DNA of 64,000 nucleotides from Hyphomicrobiales bacterium. GTDB taxonomy: Bacteria; Pseudomonadota; Alphaproteobacteria; Rhizobiales; Rhizobiaceae. The DNA is taken from the NCBI GenBank assembly GCA_900469345.1, contig UBWZ01000010.1, positions 166,794 through 230,793 of the forward strand, written 5' to 3'. Positions 17,953-26,920 of this stretch are shown here, in pieces. A model generated the notes under the pieces. The model made no database searches. It was not told the origin of the DNA and saw only the letters and a list, made by a program, of their open reading frames with translations. The position numbers were made by a program, and so were the translations under genes. Numbering within the stretch: the first letter of the stretch is position 1; each line of letters starts with the position of its first letter.

Positions 17953-18385
17953 CGGACCTGCCCACCGTCCGGGCACCCGGTCGGTCTAGGAGATCCTGCA
18001 GATCGGGAGCATTGCCGCAGAATCCTGCGACCGCGTCGAATGGATGGTCGCCGAGAAGCACCTGGCGACAGCGTGTCTTGTCGGCGCAGCGCGTGCAGGT
18101 AAGCTGCATCTGCCGGAATTCGGCGTGATCCGTCGCTGCGACCTTTGCCGGATCGAGACCGAGTTCGCGCATCAGCAGGAGCATCTCGTCGGCGCTGTGC
18201 TCGCCCGCCGCGATCATCGTGACGAGATCCTGTTCGGATAGGCCGCAATCTCTGGCGATCTCGCCGAGCGCCTGCTCTTCAGGGCCGCCGGGATAGCCGG
18301 CCGCGGCAAACGCGTTGCCGGTTGCCTCGCACCATTCCCGGATGCGTGCGACAACAGATTCGATGAAATTTCGACGCTCGTCCAT
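17942..18385 (-). CDS. DUF6455-like protein with Cys cluster
   Basis: 147 residues, probably cytoplasmic. The C-terminal half has CTRCADKTRC followed by FCGNAPDLQDLL, a set of Cys that could bind metal or a cluster. The pattern of Leu-Gly-Leu-Asp-Pro before it (ELGLDPAKVAA) resembles the DUF6455 family as I remember it. The start at 18385 follows CGGGAGA; an upstream ATG at 18409 has none. Function is unknown. It is divergent from metY. Confidence 0.6.
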   Translation of the reverse strand: MDERRNFIESVVARIREWCEATGNAFAAAGYPGGPEEQALGEIARDCGLSEQDLVTMIAAGEHSADEMLLLMRELGLDPAKVAATDHAEFRQMQLTCTRCADKTRCRQVLLGDHPFDAVAGFCGNAPDLQDLLDRPGARTVGRSVRP

Positions 18386-18501
18386 GGCGATCTCCCGGCG
18401 ATATTTCATCCAGCATCGTCCGGGTGGAACGATATTCCTTGATCGCGATCAACCGTCGCTGTTTCTTCAAGACACCGCATAACAACGACAGGGAGGACAC
18501 C

Positions 18502-19785
18502 ATGCCGAACAACAATCCGGGTTTCTCGACGCTGGCAGTGCACGCAGGCGCCGCCCCAGATCCGACCACCGGCGCGCGTGCGACGCCGATCTACCAGACG
18601 ACTTCCTTCGTGTTCGAAAGCGCTGATCACGCGGCCGCGCTGTTTGGCCTGCAACAGTTCGGCAATATCTACACCCGCATCATGAACCCCACCCAGGCGG
18701 TGCTCGAGGAGCGTGTGGCGGCGCTGGAAGGCGGCGCGGCGGCGCTCGCGGTTGCCTCCGGCCACGCCGCCCAGCTGCTTGCCTTCCATGCGATCATGCA
18801 GCCGGGCGACAACTTCGTGGCGGCCCGCAAGCTCTATGGCGGCTCGATCAACCAGTTCGGCCACGCGTTCAAGAATTTCGACTGGCAGGTGCGCTGGGCC
18901 GATCCGGCGGACGCCAAGAGCTTCGAGGCGGAGATCGACGCCCGCACCCGCGCGATCTTCATCGAGAGCCTGGCCAATCCCGGCGGCACCTTTGTGGATA
19001 TCGCGGCGATTGCCGAGGTCGCCCATCGTCACGGCCTGCCGTTGATCGTCGACAACACCATGGCGAGCCCCTATCTCGTCCGCCCGCTCGAGCACGGCGC
19101 CGACATCGTCGTACATTCCCTGACGAAGTTTCTCGGCGGCCACGGCAATTCCATGGGCGGAATCCTCGTCGACGGTGGCACCTTCGATTGGTCGGCCTCG
19201 GGCAACTATCCGATGCTGTCGGAGCCGCGTCCCGAATATGCCGGCATGGTGCTTCACCAGACTTTCGGCAATATCGCCTTCGCGATCGCGGCGCGCGTGC
19301 TGGGCCTGCGCGATCTCGGGCCTGCCATATCGCCTTTCAATGCCTTCATGATCCTGACCGGGATCGAAACGCTGCCTCTGAGGATGCAGAGGCATTGCGA
19401 AAACGCTCTTGCCGTGGCGACCTGGCTCAAGGACCATCCCAAAGTCGGATGGGTCGGCTATGCCGGCCTCACGGACAATGACAACTATGCCCTGCAGCAG
19501 CGCTACTCGCCCAAGGGCGCCGGCGCGGTCTTCACCTTTGGCCTGAAGGGTGGCTATGAGGCGGGCAAGACGTTGGTGGAGAGCCTGCAGCTTTTCTCGC
19601 ATCTCGCCAATATCGGCGATACGCGCTCTCTGGTCATCCACCCCGCTTCCACCACCCACCGGCAGCTGACGGAAGACCAGCAGGTTGCCGCCGGCGCCGG
19701 CCCCGATGTAGTGCGCCTGTCGGTCGGCATCGAAGACGCGTCCGACATCATCGCCGATCTCGAACAGGCGCTGTCGAAGGTTTGA
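18502..19785 (+). CDS. metY: O-acetylhomoserine sulfhydrylase (Cys/Met metabolism PLP enzyme)
   Basis: 427 residues, the length of MetY-type enzymes rather than cystathionine synthases (~390). It makes homocysteine from O-acetylhomoserine and sulfide. The PLP Lys lies in [25 protein letters not shown] and [17 protein letters not shown] near the start are family motifs. ATG at 18502 follows GGGAGGA. The long 18424 frame upstream is rejected for lack of a ribosome site. It stands alone. Confidence 0.92.
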   Translation: MPNNNPGFSTLAVHAGAAPDPTTGARATPIYQTTSFVFESADHAAALFGLQQFGNIYTRIMNPTQAVLEERVAALEGGAAALAVASGHAAQLLAFHAIMQPGDNFVAARKLYGGSINQFGHAFKNFDWQVRWADPADAKSFEAEIDARTRAIFIESLANPGGTFVDIAAIAEVAHRHGLPLIVDNTMASPYLVRPLEHGADIVVHSLTKFLGGHGNSMGGILVDGGTFDWSASGNYPMLSEPRPEYAGMVLHQTFGNIAFAIAARVLGLRDLGPAISPFNAFMILTGIETLPLRMQRHCENALAVATWLKDHPKVGWVGYAGLTDNDNYALQQRYSPKGAGAVFTFGLKGGYEAGKTLVESLQLFSHLANIGDTRSLVIHPASTTHRQLTEDQQVAAGAGPDVVRLSVGIEDASDIIADLEQALSKV

Positions 19786-19822
19786 CCGCGTCATTGCTCC
19801 GTCGCAGTGACATGCTTTAAGG

Positions 19823-19858
19823 CCCCGTCTCCTTTCGCAATCGCGGAACGAGACGGGG
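19823..19858. terminator. Possible terminator hairpin after metY
   Basis: ccccgtctc (19823-19831) pairs perfectly with gagacgggg (19850-19858) across an 18-base loop, 38 bases past the metY stop. There is no T run on either strand, so termination is only possible. Confidence 0.35.
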
Positions 19859-19977
19859 ACGCAGCCGTTCACCCGCCACGCGGTGAGTTGGCGCCGTGGC
19901 CCGGACCGTGCCGCCGGCTTGCTTTTGTCGGGCCCTTGTCCCGGCACCGTCATCAGCAGCCGACGAAGGAGCAGACA

Positions 19978-20652
19978 GTGCAGGCCGAGCCCGGGATTTC
20001 CCACCAAGCCGACGATCAGGGAGATGCCGGCGGCAAGGCACGCCATCAGCGGCCCCCCTCGGTGATCGAGCTCTTCCGTTCCGTCGAGCATGCCTCGGAG
20101 GCGGAGCGCATCACGATCGGCGACCTTCTGCACGGCATGGAGGACCGTGCCGCCGCGGCCCTCATCCTCATCTTTGCGCTCCCGAATGCCCTGCCGACCC
20201 CGCCGGGAACCTCGACCGTGCTTGGCATTCCGCTGCTGTTCCTGTGCGCTCAGCTGGCGGCCGGCTGGCCTGTCTGGCTGCCGGCCTTCATTACCCGCAG
20301 ATCGATGCGAAGGAGTGATTACTCGGCGCTGCTGGACAAGGCGGAGCCGTGGCTGGCCCGCGCCGAGCGCCTCCTGAAGCCACGCCTGACCGTGCTGACC
20401 AGCTGGCTTGCGGAGCGGCTGCTCGGCATCCTCTGGCTCATCCTGTCCTTCGTGCTCGTGTTGCCCATTCCGCTCGGCAATATGCCGCCTGCGGCGTCCC
20501 TCTGCCTGATGGCGCTCGGGCTTCTGGCAGCGGACGGCGTCTTCATCATTCTCGGCGTCGTAGCCGCCATCGCCGCGCTGGTGCTTGCCTCGAGTGTCGT
20601 GCTGGGAGCGGTCGCAGCCGGTGCCGCCTTCATTTCGCAGTTCATGCCCTAA
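19978..20652 (+). CDS. exoD: ExoD family membrane protein
   Basis: 224 residues. A soluble N-terminal part (VIELFRSVEHASEAERITIG, GDLLHGMEDRA) is followed by four or more helices; FALPNALPTPPGTSTVLGIP is the family signature. ExoD of Sinorhizobium affects exopolysaccharide yield and alkali tolerance, with no known biochemical activity. I start it at GTG 19978, seven bases after AAGGAG; the frame upstream is not supported. It is not within either polysaccharide locus here. Confidence 0.83.
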   Translation: MQAEPGISHQADDQGDAGGKARHQRPPSVIELFRSVEHASEAERITIGDLLHGMEDRAAAALILIFALPNALPTPPGTSTVLGIPLLFLCAQLAAGWPVWLPAFITRRSMRRSDYSALLDKAEPWLARAERLLKPRLTVLTSWLAERLLGILWLILSFVLVLPIPLGNMPPAASLCLMALGLLAADGVFIILGVVAAIAALVLASSVVLGAVAAGAAFISQFMP

Positions 20653-20742
20653 GCCGGTTGCGCCTCCGCTTGCCGGCCGCTAGGCCTGTCAAAACGGACT
20701 GCGGGAGATGTTTGCCCGCGCCAACATGGAGAGGCAGCGCTG

Positions 20743-21087
20743 ATGAGCAACTGGATCAGCTTCGATACGACGGGCATCCAGCCTGAAGAGGGCGCACCGG
20801 TGCCGGAACGGATCATCTCCGGCAATCCGACGTTCAAGACGTGGAACCTCGAAGAGGCGGCCGGCGGCCTCTATGCCGGGATCTGGGAGGCAACACTTGG
20901 CGCCTGGATGATCAGCTACGATGAATGGGAGTATTTCCGGATCATCTCGGGCTACTCGATCGTCACCGAAGACGGTGGCGAACCCGTGCATCTGCGCGCC
21001 GGCGACAGCATGATCCTCAGGCCAGGCTTCAAGGGAAGCTGGCAAGTCGTTGAAACGACTCGCAAGGACTACGTCATCCGTCTCTAG
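20743..21087 (+). CDS. Cupin (DUF861 type) protein
   Basis: 114 residues, one small beta-barrel domain. GLYAGIWEATLGAW, EYFRIISGYSIVTEDGG and LRAGDSMILRPGFKGSWQV give the cupin_3 pattern. These proteins are like ureidoglycolate-pathway and sugar-binding cupins, but metal ligands are incomplete and I assign no reaction. Good ribosome site (GGAGAGGCAGC). Its stop overlaps the convergent MarR gene. Confidence 0.8.
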   Translation: MSNWISFDTTGIQPEEGAPVPERIISGNPTFKTWNLEEAAGGLYAGIWEATLGAWMISYDEWEYFRIISGYSIVTEDGGEPVHLRAGDSMILRPGFKGSWQVVETTRKDYVIRL

Positions 21088-21569
21088 GTGTCACGTGCCT
21101 CCAGATGCCGGAAGCTTTCCGCAAACTCCTGCGAGGAGATGAAGGCAAGCGTGCGACGCAGTTCCTGCGATTGCTTCGTGCCGAGGGCGGCGTCGAACCG
21201 TTCCTGCGCCTGCTGCCAGAGGCCGAGCATCTCCTGCTGGCGGGCCAGCCCCTCCGGCGTCAGCCTGACGCGCTTGGCGCGCCGATCGCGCGGATCGGGA
21301 AAAAGCTCGACCAGCCCGTCGCGGATCAGCGGCTTCAGCGTGTGCCCGAGCGCCGAGAGATCCATCACCATCGCCTCGGCAAGCTCCTTCAAGGTCGGCT
21401 CTGCGGCGCGCCGGATCTGTGTCATCAGCGAAAACTGCGTACCTTTGAGCCCCGTGCTTTCCATCGCACCGTCGTAGAGCTGCCCCAGCCGCCGCGCGGC
21501 GCGTCGTATGGCGCTGTTGCTGCAATAGAGCCAGACGCCATCGTCCTGTCCGTGTTGATCGTTCGCCAT
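21084..21569 (-). CDS. MarR family transcriptional regulator
   Basis: 161 residues: a winged helix domain with TLKELAEAMVMDLSALGHTLKPL as recognition region and DPRDRRAKRVRLTPEGL as the wing, standard for MarR. Such dimers bind short palindromes and release on ligand binding. I start it at 21569 (MANDQHG). It is divergent from an SDR gene, and the gap has a 6-6-6 dyad, so it probably represses itself and that gene. Confidence 0.88.
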   Translation of the reverse strand: MANDQHGQDDGVWLYCSNSAIRRAARRLGQLYDGAMESTGLKGTQFSLMTQIRRAAEPTLKELAEAMVMDLSALGHTLKPLIRDGLVELFPDPRDRRAKRVRLTPEGLARQQEMLGLWQQAQERFDAALGTKQSQELRRTLAFISSQEFAESFRHLEARDT

Positions 21570-21682
21570 GGTCCCGTCTCGCTGCAGTGGCGGGGGACCA
21601 TGCACGCTAACCGTCCGGTCTTCCACCCCCGATAAATATTGTCCCGGGCGCTCTTGCGGCACCGGCTGTCTCCAAACATATA

Positions 21683-21700
21683 TAGTGGTATATGCCACTA
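21683..21700. promoter_or_regulatory. Dyad, probable MarR operator
   Basis: TAGTGG (21683-21688), six bases, CCACTA (21695-21700): a perfect dyad 24 bases before the SDR start and within the divergent gap to the MarR gene. Size and place suit a MarR-dimer operator. Confidence 0.6.
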
Positions 21701-21723
21701 AATTCAAATCAAGGAGATGCATC

Positions 21724-22515
21724 GTGACCTCATCCATCGGAACAGCCCTCGTGACCGGCGCGTCGTCCGGCATTGGTGCCACCTATGCGGAACGCCTAGC
21801 GAAGCGGGGCTTCGACCTCCTCCTCGTCGCGCGCGACCAGTCGCGGCTCGACGAGCTCGCGGCAACCCTTTCTGCGCGATACGGCGTCGGCGCCGAGACC
21901 TTGCGCGCCGACCTGACGCAACGCGAGGATATCCACCTCGTCGAACAGCGCCTGCGCGACGATGCCGCCGTGACGCTTCTCGTCAACAATGCCGGCATCG
22001 GCCCGCAGGGACCGCTCCTGACCGGAGACCTCGATTACCTTGACCGGATGGTGGATCTCAACGTGTTCGCCGCCAACCGGCTGGCGGTGGCCGCAGCCCA
22101 AGTCTTTGCGGCAAGGGGAAGCGGTGCGATCATCAACACAGCGTCTGTGGTGGCCCTGGCGCCGCATTTCTTCAGCGGCACCTATGTCGCCTCCAAGGCC
22201 TTTGTTTTGGCGCTGACCGAGGCGCTTGCGAACGAACTGAAGAACAAGGGCGTTCGCATCCAGGCGGTTCTGCCGGGTCTTACCCGCACCGAGATCTTCG
22301 ACCGCGCAGGCGGTTCCATGGAAGGCCTCGACCCGGAACGGGTCATGGATGTCGGCGACATGGTGGATGCGGCACTGGCCGGTTTCGACCAGGGCGAATT
22401 GATCACCATTCCGTCGCTCGCCGATGGCGGTCTCTACAGGTCCTTCGAAGAGGCACGGGCGGCCCTGGCGCCCCATCTGTCGCTGAAGACGCCGGCGCCG
22501 CGCTACAATGGCTGA
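21724..22515 (+). CDS. Short-chain dehydrogenase/reductase (SDR)
   Basis: 263 residues, classical SDR. VTGASSGIGATYAERL is the NADP loop, NNAGIG the structural motif, and the catalytic set is Ser in IINTASVVAL with YVASK. Starts with GTG at 21724 behind AAGGAGA. The divergent MarR gene and the operator-like dyad suggest induction by a small molecule that the enzyme may reduce, but the substrate cannot be told. Confidence 0.9.
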   Translation: MTSSIGTALVTGASSGIGATYAERLAKRGFDLLLVARDQSRLDELAATLSARYGVGAETLRADLTQREDIHLVEQRLRDDAAVTLLVNNAGIGPQGPLLTGDLDYLDRMVDLNVFAANRLAVAAAQVFAARGSGAIINTASVVALAPHFFSGTYVASKAFVLALTEALANELKNKGVRIQAVLPGLTRTEIFDRAGGSMEGLDPERVMDVGDMVDAALAGFDQGELITIPSLADGGLYRSFEEARAALAPHLSLKTPAPRYNG

Positions 22516-22517
22516 AA

Positions 22518-23216
22518 CTACTTCAGCAGCAGTGCCAGAAGCGGCGCTGCCAGCACGTTGACGAGACCGACCAGCACCATCACCAGGCCGGCGACGGAGC
22601 CTTCCTCCGCGCCGATCTGGTTTGCCCTGGCAACGCCGGCGCCATGCGCGCCCATGCCGAACAGGGCACCACGGGCGAGCGACGACTTGAGCGGCAGGAT
22701 CGCAAGCAGGTTTTCGCCGAGCGCTGCGCCCATCACGCCGGTGATGACCACGAAGAGCGCTGTCAGATCCGGCACGCCACCGATATTCTGCGAGATTGCC
22801 ATGGCAAATGGCGTGCTGATCGAGCGGGGCAGGAGGCTCAGGCGCAATAGTCCGTCGAGGCTGAGAAGGCTTGCCAGCGCCCAGGCGGTCAGCATGGCGG
22901 TGGAACTGCCGACCGCGATACCGAACACGAGAACCGGCCAGAAGCGCAGGATCATGGCCCGCTGCTCGTAGATCGGGATCGCGAACGCAACCGTCACCGG
23001 GCCGAGCACGACGACCAGCCAATGGGTCGCGCCGATATATTCCCGGTAACTCGTGTGAAGGATGAGAGCCGCCGCGACCAGCGCGACGGGCGTCGCCACG
23101 AGCGGCGACAGCCAGGCGCGCGGCCAGCGGGCGTAAAGTCTCTTGCTCAGGAAGTAGATGGCGATGGTTGCGGCAGACCAGAAAGCGGTCGTCAGCACCG
23201 CCTCAGTGGAGAGCAC
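22518..23216 (-). CDS. lrgB: LrgB/CidB family membrane protein
   Basis: 232 residues with six to eight helices. The segment LLPRSISTPFAMAISQNIGGVPDL and the GAHGAGVARA motif are the LrgB signature. The family was linked to cell lysis control in Gram-positives and to glycolate/glycerate transport in plastids (PLGG1). It overlaps lrgA upstream by 14 bases, so they form one unit. Given the free-living bacterium, an organic acid transporter is as likely as a lysis role. Confidence 0.9.
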   Translation of the reverse strand: MLSTEAVLTTAFWSAATIAIYFLSKRLYARWPRAWLSPLVATPVALVAAALILHTSYREYIGATHWLVVVLGPVTVAFAIPIYEQRAMILRFWPVLVFGIAVGSSTAMLTAWALASLLSLDGLLRLSLLPRSISTPFAMAISQNIGGVPDLTALFVVITGVMGAALGENLLAILPLKSSLARGALFGMGAHGAGVARANQIGAEEGSVAGLVMVLVGLVNVLAAPLLALLLK

Positions 23217-23622
23217 GCTTTTGCTCCAGGTTGAGCATGATGCGGTAGCCGAGATCGACGGCGAGCGCCGTTATGCTCATCACGGTCACGGTGCCGACCA
23301 GGATCACCACCAGGATTTTCAGCCCGACCAGACCAAGGAACTCGCCGTGATCGAGCACGGCGAGAACGGCCGGAACGAAGAAAAGCAGCATGTCGGCCAG
23401 CAGCCAGGCCGCGCCGCGCTTCATGCTCGAAAGGCGGATCGCGCCGCTCGCCAGCAGCGCAAGAAGACCGATCAGGCCGATGACGCTTCCGGGCACCGGC
23501 AGGTGAAAGCCCCGCGACAGCGCTTCGCCGACGAGCCAGAAGGATATGATCAACCCCACCTGCAGCAGGCGGCTCTTGTGCAAAGCGCGATGGATCAGGA
23601 TGGACGTCTTGCGTCTGGTCAT
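23203..23622 (-). CDS. lrgA: LrgA/CidA family membrane protein
   Basis: 139 residues, four helices, holin-like. SFWLVGEALSRGFHLPVPGSVIGL is the conserved LrgA core with the PxPGxxxG pattern, then LLADMLLFFVPAVLAVLDHG. It is expected to act with LrgB in one membrane complex. The start at ATG 23622 gives a basic N-terminus (MTRRKTS). Confidence 0.88.
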   Translation of the reverse strand: MTRRKTSILIHRALHKSRLLQVGLIISFWLVGEALSRGFHLPVPGSVIGLIGLLALLASGAIRLSSMKRGAAWLLADMLLFFVPAVLAVLDHGEFLGLVGLKILVVILVGTVTVMSITALAVDLGYRIMLNLEQKRALH

Positions 23623-23743
23623 GGATCGTCCTGTTAAGCGATCCTCCCAGCTCCGTACTGTAAAGTACTCTTGTCTCTAAACCATTGAAATCGGCGCAGG
23701 AGAGCAATGCCATTTTGCAGTGGCTTTGGTCCGCGCATTGCAA

Positions 23744-24991
23744 TCACCAGGCGAGATCGAGCCTTTCCAGCCCATGGAACTGGTAGACGTCTTTGACCCT
23801 TGGCGGCGCGGCAACGCGCATGCCCGGCAGCCGACGGAAAAGCAAAGGAAGCACCGTGTTGAGTTCCAGGCGGGCAAGCGGTGCGCCGATGCAGAAATGG
23901 ATGCCCGCCCCGAACGACAGGTTGGCGCCGTCCCGCCGTTCCGGCTTGAACGCCAGGGGATCGGGAAACCTTGCGGGATCGAGATTGGCGGCGGCAAGCA
24001 TCAGGTTGATCTTGTCGCCCCGCTTCAGCCTGACGCCGTCGACCTCCACATCCTCGAGCGCCCAGCGCTGGAAGATGTGTACCGGAGCGCAGATGCGCAG
24101 TGTCTCCTCGACGGTCGTTTCGGTTGCGGTTTCGTCGCGAAACAAGGCGGCGGGATCGAGCCCGCTGTCGAGGATGACCCGCACCGAATTGCCGATCTGG
24201 TGCACCGTTGCTTCATGACCGGCGTTGAGGAGTACGATGGTGGTCGAGACGAGCTCTTCCTCGGTCAGGAACTGGCCTTTGTGCTCCGTGTGGATCATCT
24301 GGCTGAGCAGATCGTCCTGCGGCGCGCGACGGCGCTCTGCGATCAGGCCCTTCACATAGTCGGCGAACTCGCGGGTGGCGCGATCGGCAGCCAGCTCGTC
24401 CGCACGGGTGCGCTTGAACATGTACATGCCGACGTAGTCGTGGCTCCAGGCGAGCAACTGCGGTCCCATCTCCTCGGGAATGCCGATCATCCGGGCGATC
24501 ATCGTCACCGGAATGATGTCCGCGAAGGACGACAGAAGCTCCGTTTGGCCGTCTTTCTCGAAGCCGTCGATCAGCCGGTCCGCCAGCGCGGCGATCTCCG
24601 GCCGCAGCCGCTCGATGTGGCGCGACACGAAGGCCCGGTTGACGAGGGTACGCAGGCGCGTGTGCTCCGGCGGTTCGAGCTCCAACAGCGAAAATCGCTC
24701 GGCGAGGTCGAAGTTCTGCAGGTGCGCCTGCGGCTCGGGCAGGCCGAGGTCCTCGGCACTGGCGATATGGAGGATCTGCCGCCCGAACCGCCGGTCGCGC
24801 AAAAGTCCGTTGACAAGGTCATAGCCGGTAAAGAACCACTGCCTCTGCTCCTCCCAGAAGAAGGTCGGGCAGCGGGCGTGCAGCGCCGCGTAGACGGCAT
24901 TGGGATTGCGGTAGAAGGCGGGATCGCGCGCGTCGAGAGAGACGCGCCGGTGCTCGGCATCCACATGCAGGAAGGAAAGCGGTTCGGCCAT
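23744..24991 (-). CDS. Cytochrome P450
   Basis: 415 residues, soluble bacterial P450. The heme loop is SFGAGIHFCIGAPLAR, with Cys as thiolate ligand. The I-helix is LLNAGHEATVHQIG and the K-helix EETLR. It inserts oxygen into an unknown substrate and needs a ferredoxin and reductase, neither seen nearby. Between lrgAB and ggt with no obvious operon link. Confidence 0.93.
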   Translation of the reverse strand: MAEPLSFLHVDAEHRRVSLDARDPAFYRNPNAVYAALHARCPTFFWEEQRQWFFTGYDLVNGLLRDRRFGRQILHIASAEDLGLPEPQAHLQNFDLAERFSLLELEPPEHTRLRTLVNRAFVSRHIERLRPEIAALADRLIDGFEKDGQTELLSSFADIIPVTMIARMIGIPEEMGPQLLAWSHDYVGMYMFKRTRADELAADRATREFADYVKGLIAERRRAPQDDLLSQMIHTEHKGQFLTEEELVSTTIVLLNAGHEATVHQIGNSVRVILDSGLDPAALFRDETATETTVEETLRICAPVHIFQRWALEDVEVDGVRLKRGDKINLMLAAANLDPARFPDPLAFKPERRDGANLSFGAGIHFCIGAPLARLELNTVLPLLFRRLPGMRVAAPPRVKDVYQFHGLERLDLAW

Positions 24992-25035
24992 GACCGATGC
25001 CTACCGCAATCCGGACCTGTGCGAAAGAGCGGGCG

Positions 25036-26844
25036 CTATTCGCCGAGCGCCACCCCTTCGCGACGCGGATCCGCGCTGCCGACCAGCCGCCCGGGCATGA
25101 TTTCGATGGCCTGAAGACCTGAATTCATGTCCGTCACGTTCACTTCGTAGCCAAGTGATTTCAACGGCTCGGTGAATGCTTCCGCCGATGTGCCTGCCTC
25201 GACGTCGTATTTGCCGAAGCGGTTGATCAGATGCGGCTGCGCGACGATCTGTTCGACCGGCATTCCCCAGTCGATGTAGGCGATGAGCGCCTGGGCGACA
25301 TAGCCGATGATCTGGCTGCCACCCGGCGAACCGATGGCGAGCAGCGGCTTGCCGTCCTTCAACACGATCGTCGGCGACATGGAGGAGCGCGGGCGCTTGC
25401 CCGGTTCGACGCGGTTGGCGACCGGCAGGCTCCCGTCATGGCTCTTGAAGGAGAAGTCGGTGAGTTCGTTGTTGAGAAGGAAGCCGTTCACCATCAGCCG
25501 AGATCCGAACCCGTTCTCGATCGTCGTGGTCATGCTGGCGACATTGCCCTGGTCGTCGACGATGACGATATGGCTGGTGGACGGCAGCTCGATCGCCTCA
25601 TCCTTGCCAAGCAGCATGGCATGGTCCCATTCCGGCTCGCCGGCCTTGACCTGGTCGGCCGCAAGCGCCCTGTCGCCGTCGAGCAGTGCGGCCCGCTTGC
25701 CGAGATAGTCTTTCGCGAGCAGCCCCTTGATCGGGGCGGGCGTGAAGTCGGTGTCGCCGAGGTATTTCTCCCGGTCGGCAAAGGCGAGCCGCTGGGCGTC
25801 ACCGATCAGCCGCCAGCTTTGCGGGCTGGAGGGCCCGAAGCCGCGCAGGTCGAAGTTCTCGATCGTGCCGAGCATCTGGCCGATGGCGACCGCGCCGGAT
25901 GACGGCGGTCCCATGCCGCAGATGTCGAGGGCCCGGTAGCGAGCGCACACCGGAGCGCGCTCCTTGATGCGGTAGTTGGCAAGATCCTGAAGCGACAGCA
26001 CTCCCGGATTGCCGCTCGCGTCCCGTACGGTCCGCACGATCGCCTCGGCCATGGCGCCGTGGTAGAAGGCGTCGGCACCGCCCGCGGCGATCGTCTTCAG
26101 CGTTTCCGCATAGGCAGGGTTCCTGAGGATGCTTCCGGGCTTGAGCGGCGCTCCGCTGCCGTCGAAGAAATAGGTGCGCGTCGTCTCATAGGTCTTCAGC
26201 TTGTCGCCTTCGGCTGCCACCAGCGAGGCCAGCCGCGGCGAGACCGGGAAGCCGTCGCTGGCAAGCTGTTCCGCCTTCTGGAAAAGTCCCGCCCATTCCT
26301 GCTTGCCGAAACGCTTGTGGACGTCTTCCAGCAGTCGCACCGTGCCGGGCGTACCGACAGAGCGACCGCCGACCACGGCGGCCATGAACTTCAGCGGCTG
26401 CCCCTGCGCGTCGAGGAACAGGGTCGGGCTTGCCTCGATCGGCGCCGTCTCCCGGCCGTCAAAGGTCGTCAGGCGATTGGCCGCGGCGTCGTAGTAGACC
26501 AGGAACGAACCGCCGCCGAGGCCCGAGCTTTGCGGTTCGACGAGCCCGAGCACGGTCTGCACGGCGATCAGCGCATCGATGGCGCTGCCGCCCTTGGCGA
26601 GGATATCGCGGCCGGCTTCCGCGGCCAGCGGATTGGCCGCAGCGACCATGAAGCGCTTCGCCTCGACACGCCGGGCGGAGGCGATTGCGGTCTTGGCTTC
26701 CGGCGCGACCTGGTCGGACGCCTGCTGGGCGAGGGCCGCAGGGCTCCACAGCGTCAGGGAAGCGAGACCGGCGAGAAGCCACCCGGGCGCTGCTCCGGTT
26801 GCTCCCGTTTCGGCAGGCGTCACCGGTACGGACATCGTCGGCAT
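25036..26844 (-). CDS. ggt: Gamma-glutamyltransferase
   Basis: 602 residues. An N-terminal hydrophobic segment (WLLAGLASLTLWSPAALAQ) directs it to the periplasm. Self-cleavage would occur before the Thr of STSHIVIVDDQGNVAS, which becomes the nucleophile; SMTTTIENGFGS and PRSSMSPTIVLKDGK with GSPGGSQII are the small-subunit motifs. It cleaves glutathione and moves the glutamyl group to water or amino acids. Two further ATG codons stand near the start, so the first residues are uncertain. Confidence 0.92.
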   Translation of the reverse strand: MPTMSVPVTPAETGATGAAPGWLLAGLASLTLWSPAALAQQASDQVAPEAKTAIASARRVEAKRFMVAAANPLAAEAGRDILAKGGSAIDALIAVQTVLGLVEPQSSGLGGGSFLVYYDAAANRLTTFDGRETAPIEASPTLFLDAQGQPLKFMAAVVGGRSVGTPGTVRLLEDVHKRFGKQEWAGLFQKAEQLASDGFPVSPRLASLVAAEGDKLKTYETTRTYFFDGSGAPLKPGSILRNPAYAETLKTIAAGGADAFYHGAMAEAIVRTVRDASGNPGVLSLQDLANYRIKERAPVCARYRALDICGMGPPSSGAVAIGQMLGTIENFDLRGFGPSSPQSWRLIGDAQRLAFADREKYLGDTDFTPAPIKGLLAKDYLGKRAALLDGDRALAADQVKAGEPEWDHAMLLGKDEAIELPSTSHIVIVDDQGNVASMTTTIENGFGSRLMVNGFLLNNELTDFSFKSHDGSLPVANRVEPGKRPRSSMSPTIVLKDGKPLLAIGSPGGSQIIGYVAQALIAYIDWGMPVEQIVAQPHLINRFGKYDVEAGTSAEAFTEPLKSLGYEVNVTDMNSGLQAIEIMPGRLVGSADPRREGVALGE

Positions 26845-26920
26845 AGCGTCTACTCCGTTGCATGGATCCGAAGCAGCGAAGGTGAGGGGTTTCGTCTAAG
26901 AAGGCAAGCGTGTCGGGAGG

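Noticed and set aside
22518..23622. Phage holin/antiholin lysis cassette
   Set aside because: LrgA/LrgB motifs are clear, there is no endolysin or phage gene nearby, and such pairs are common chromosomal genes.
23720..25114. 464-residue open frame opposite the P450
   Set aside because: Shadow of the P450, whose heme loop and ExxR are intact.
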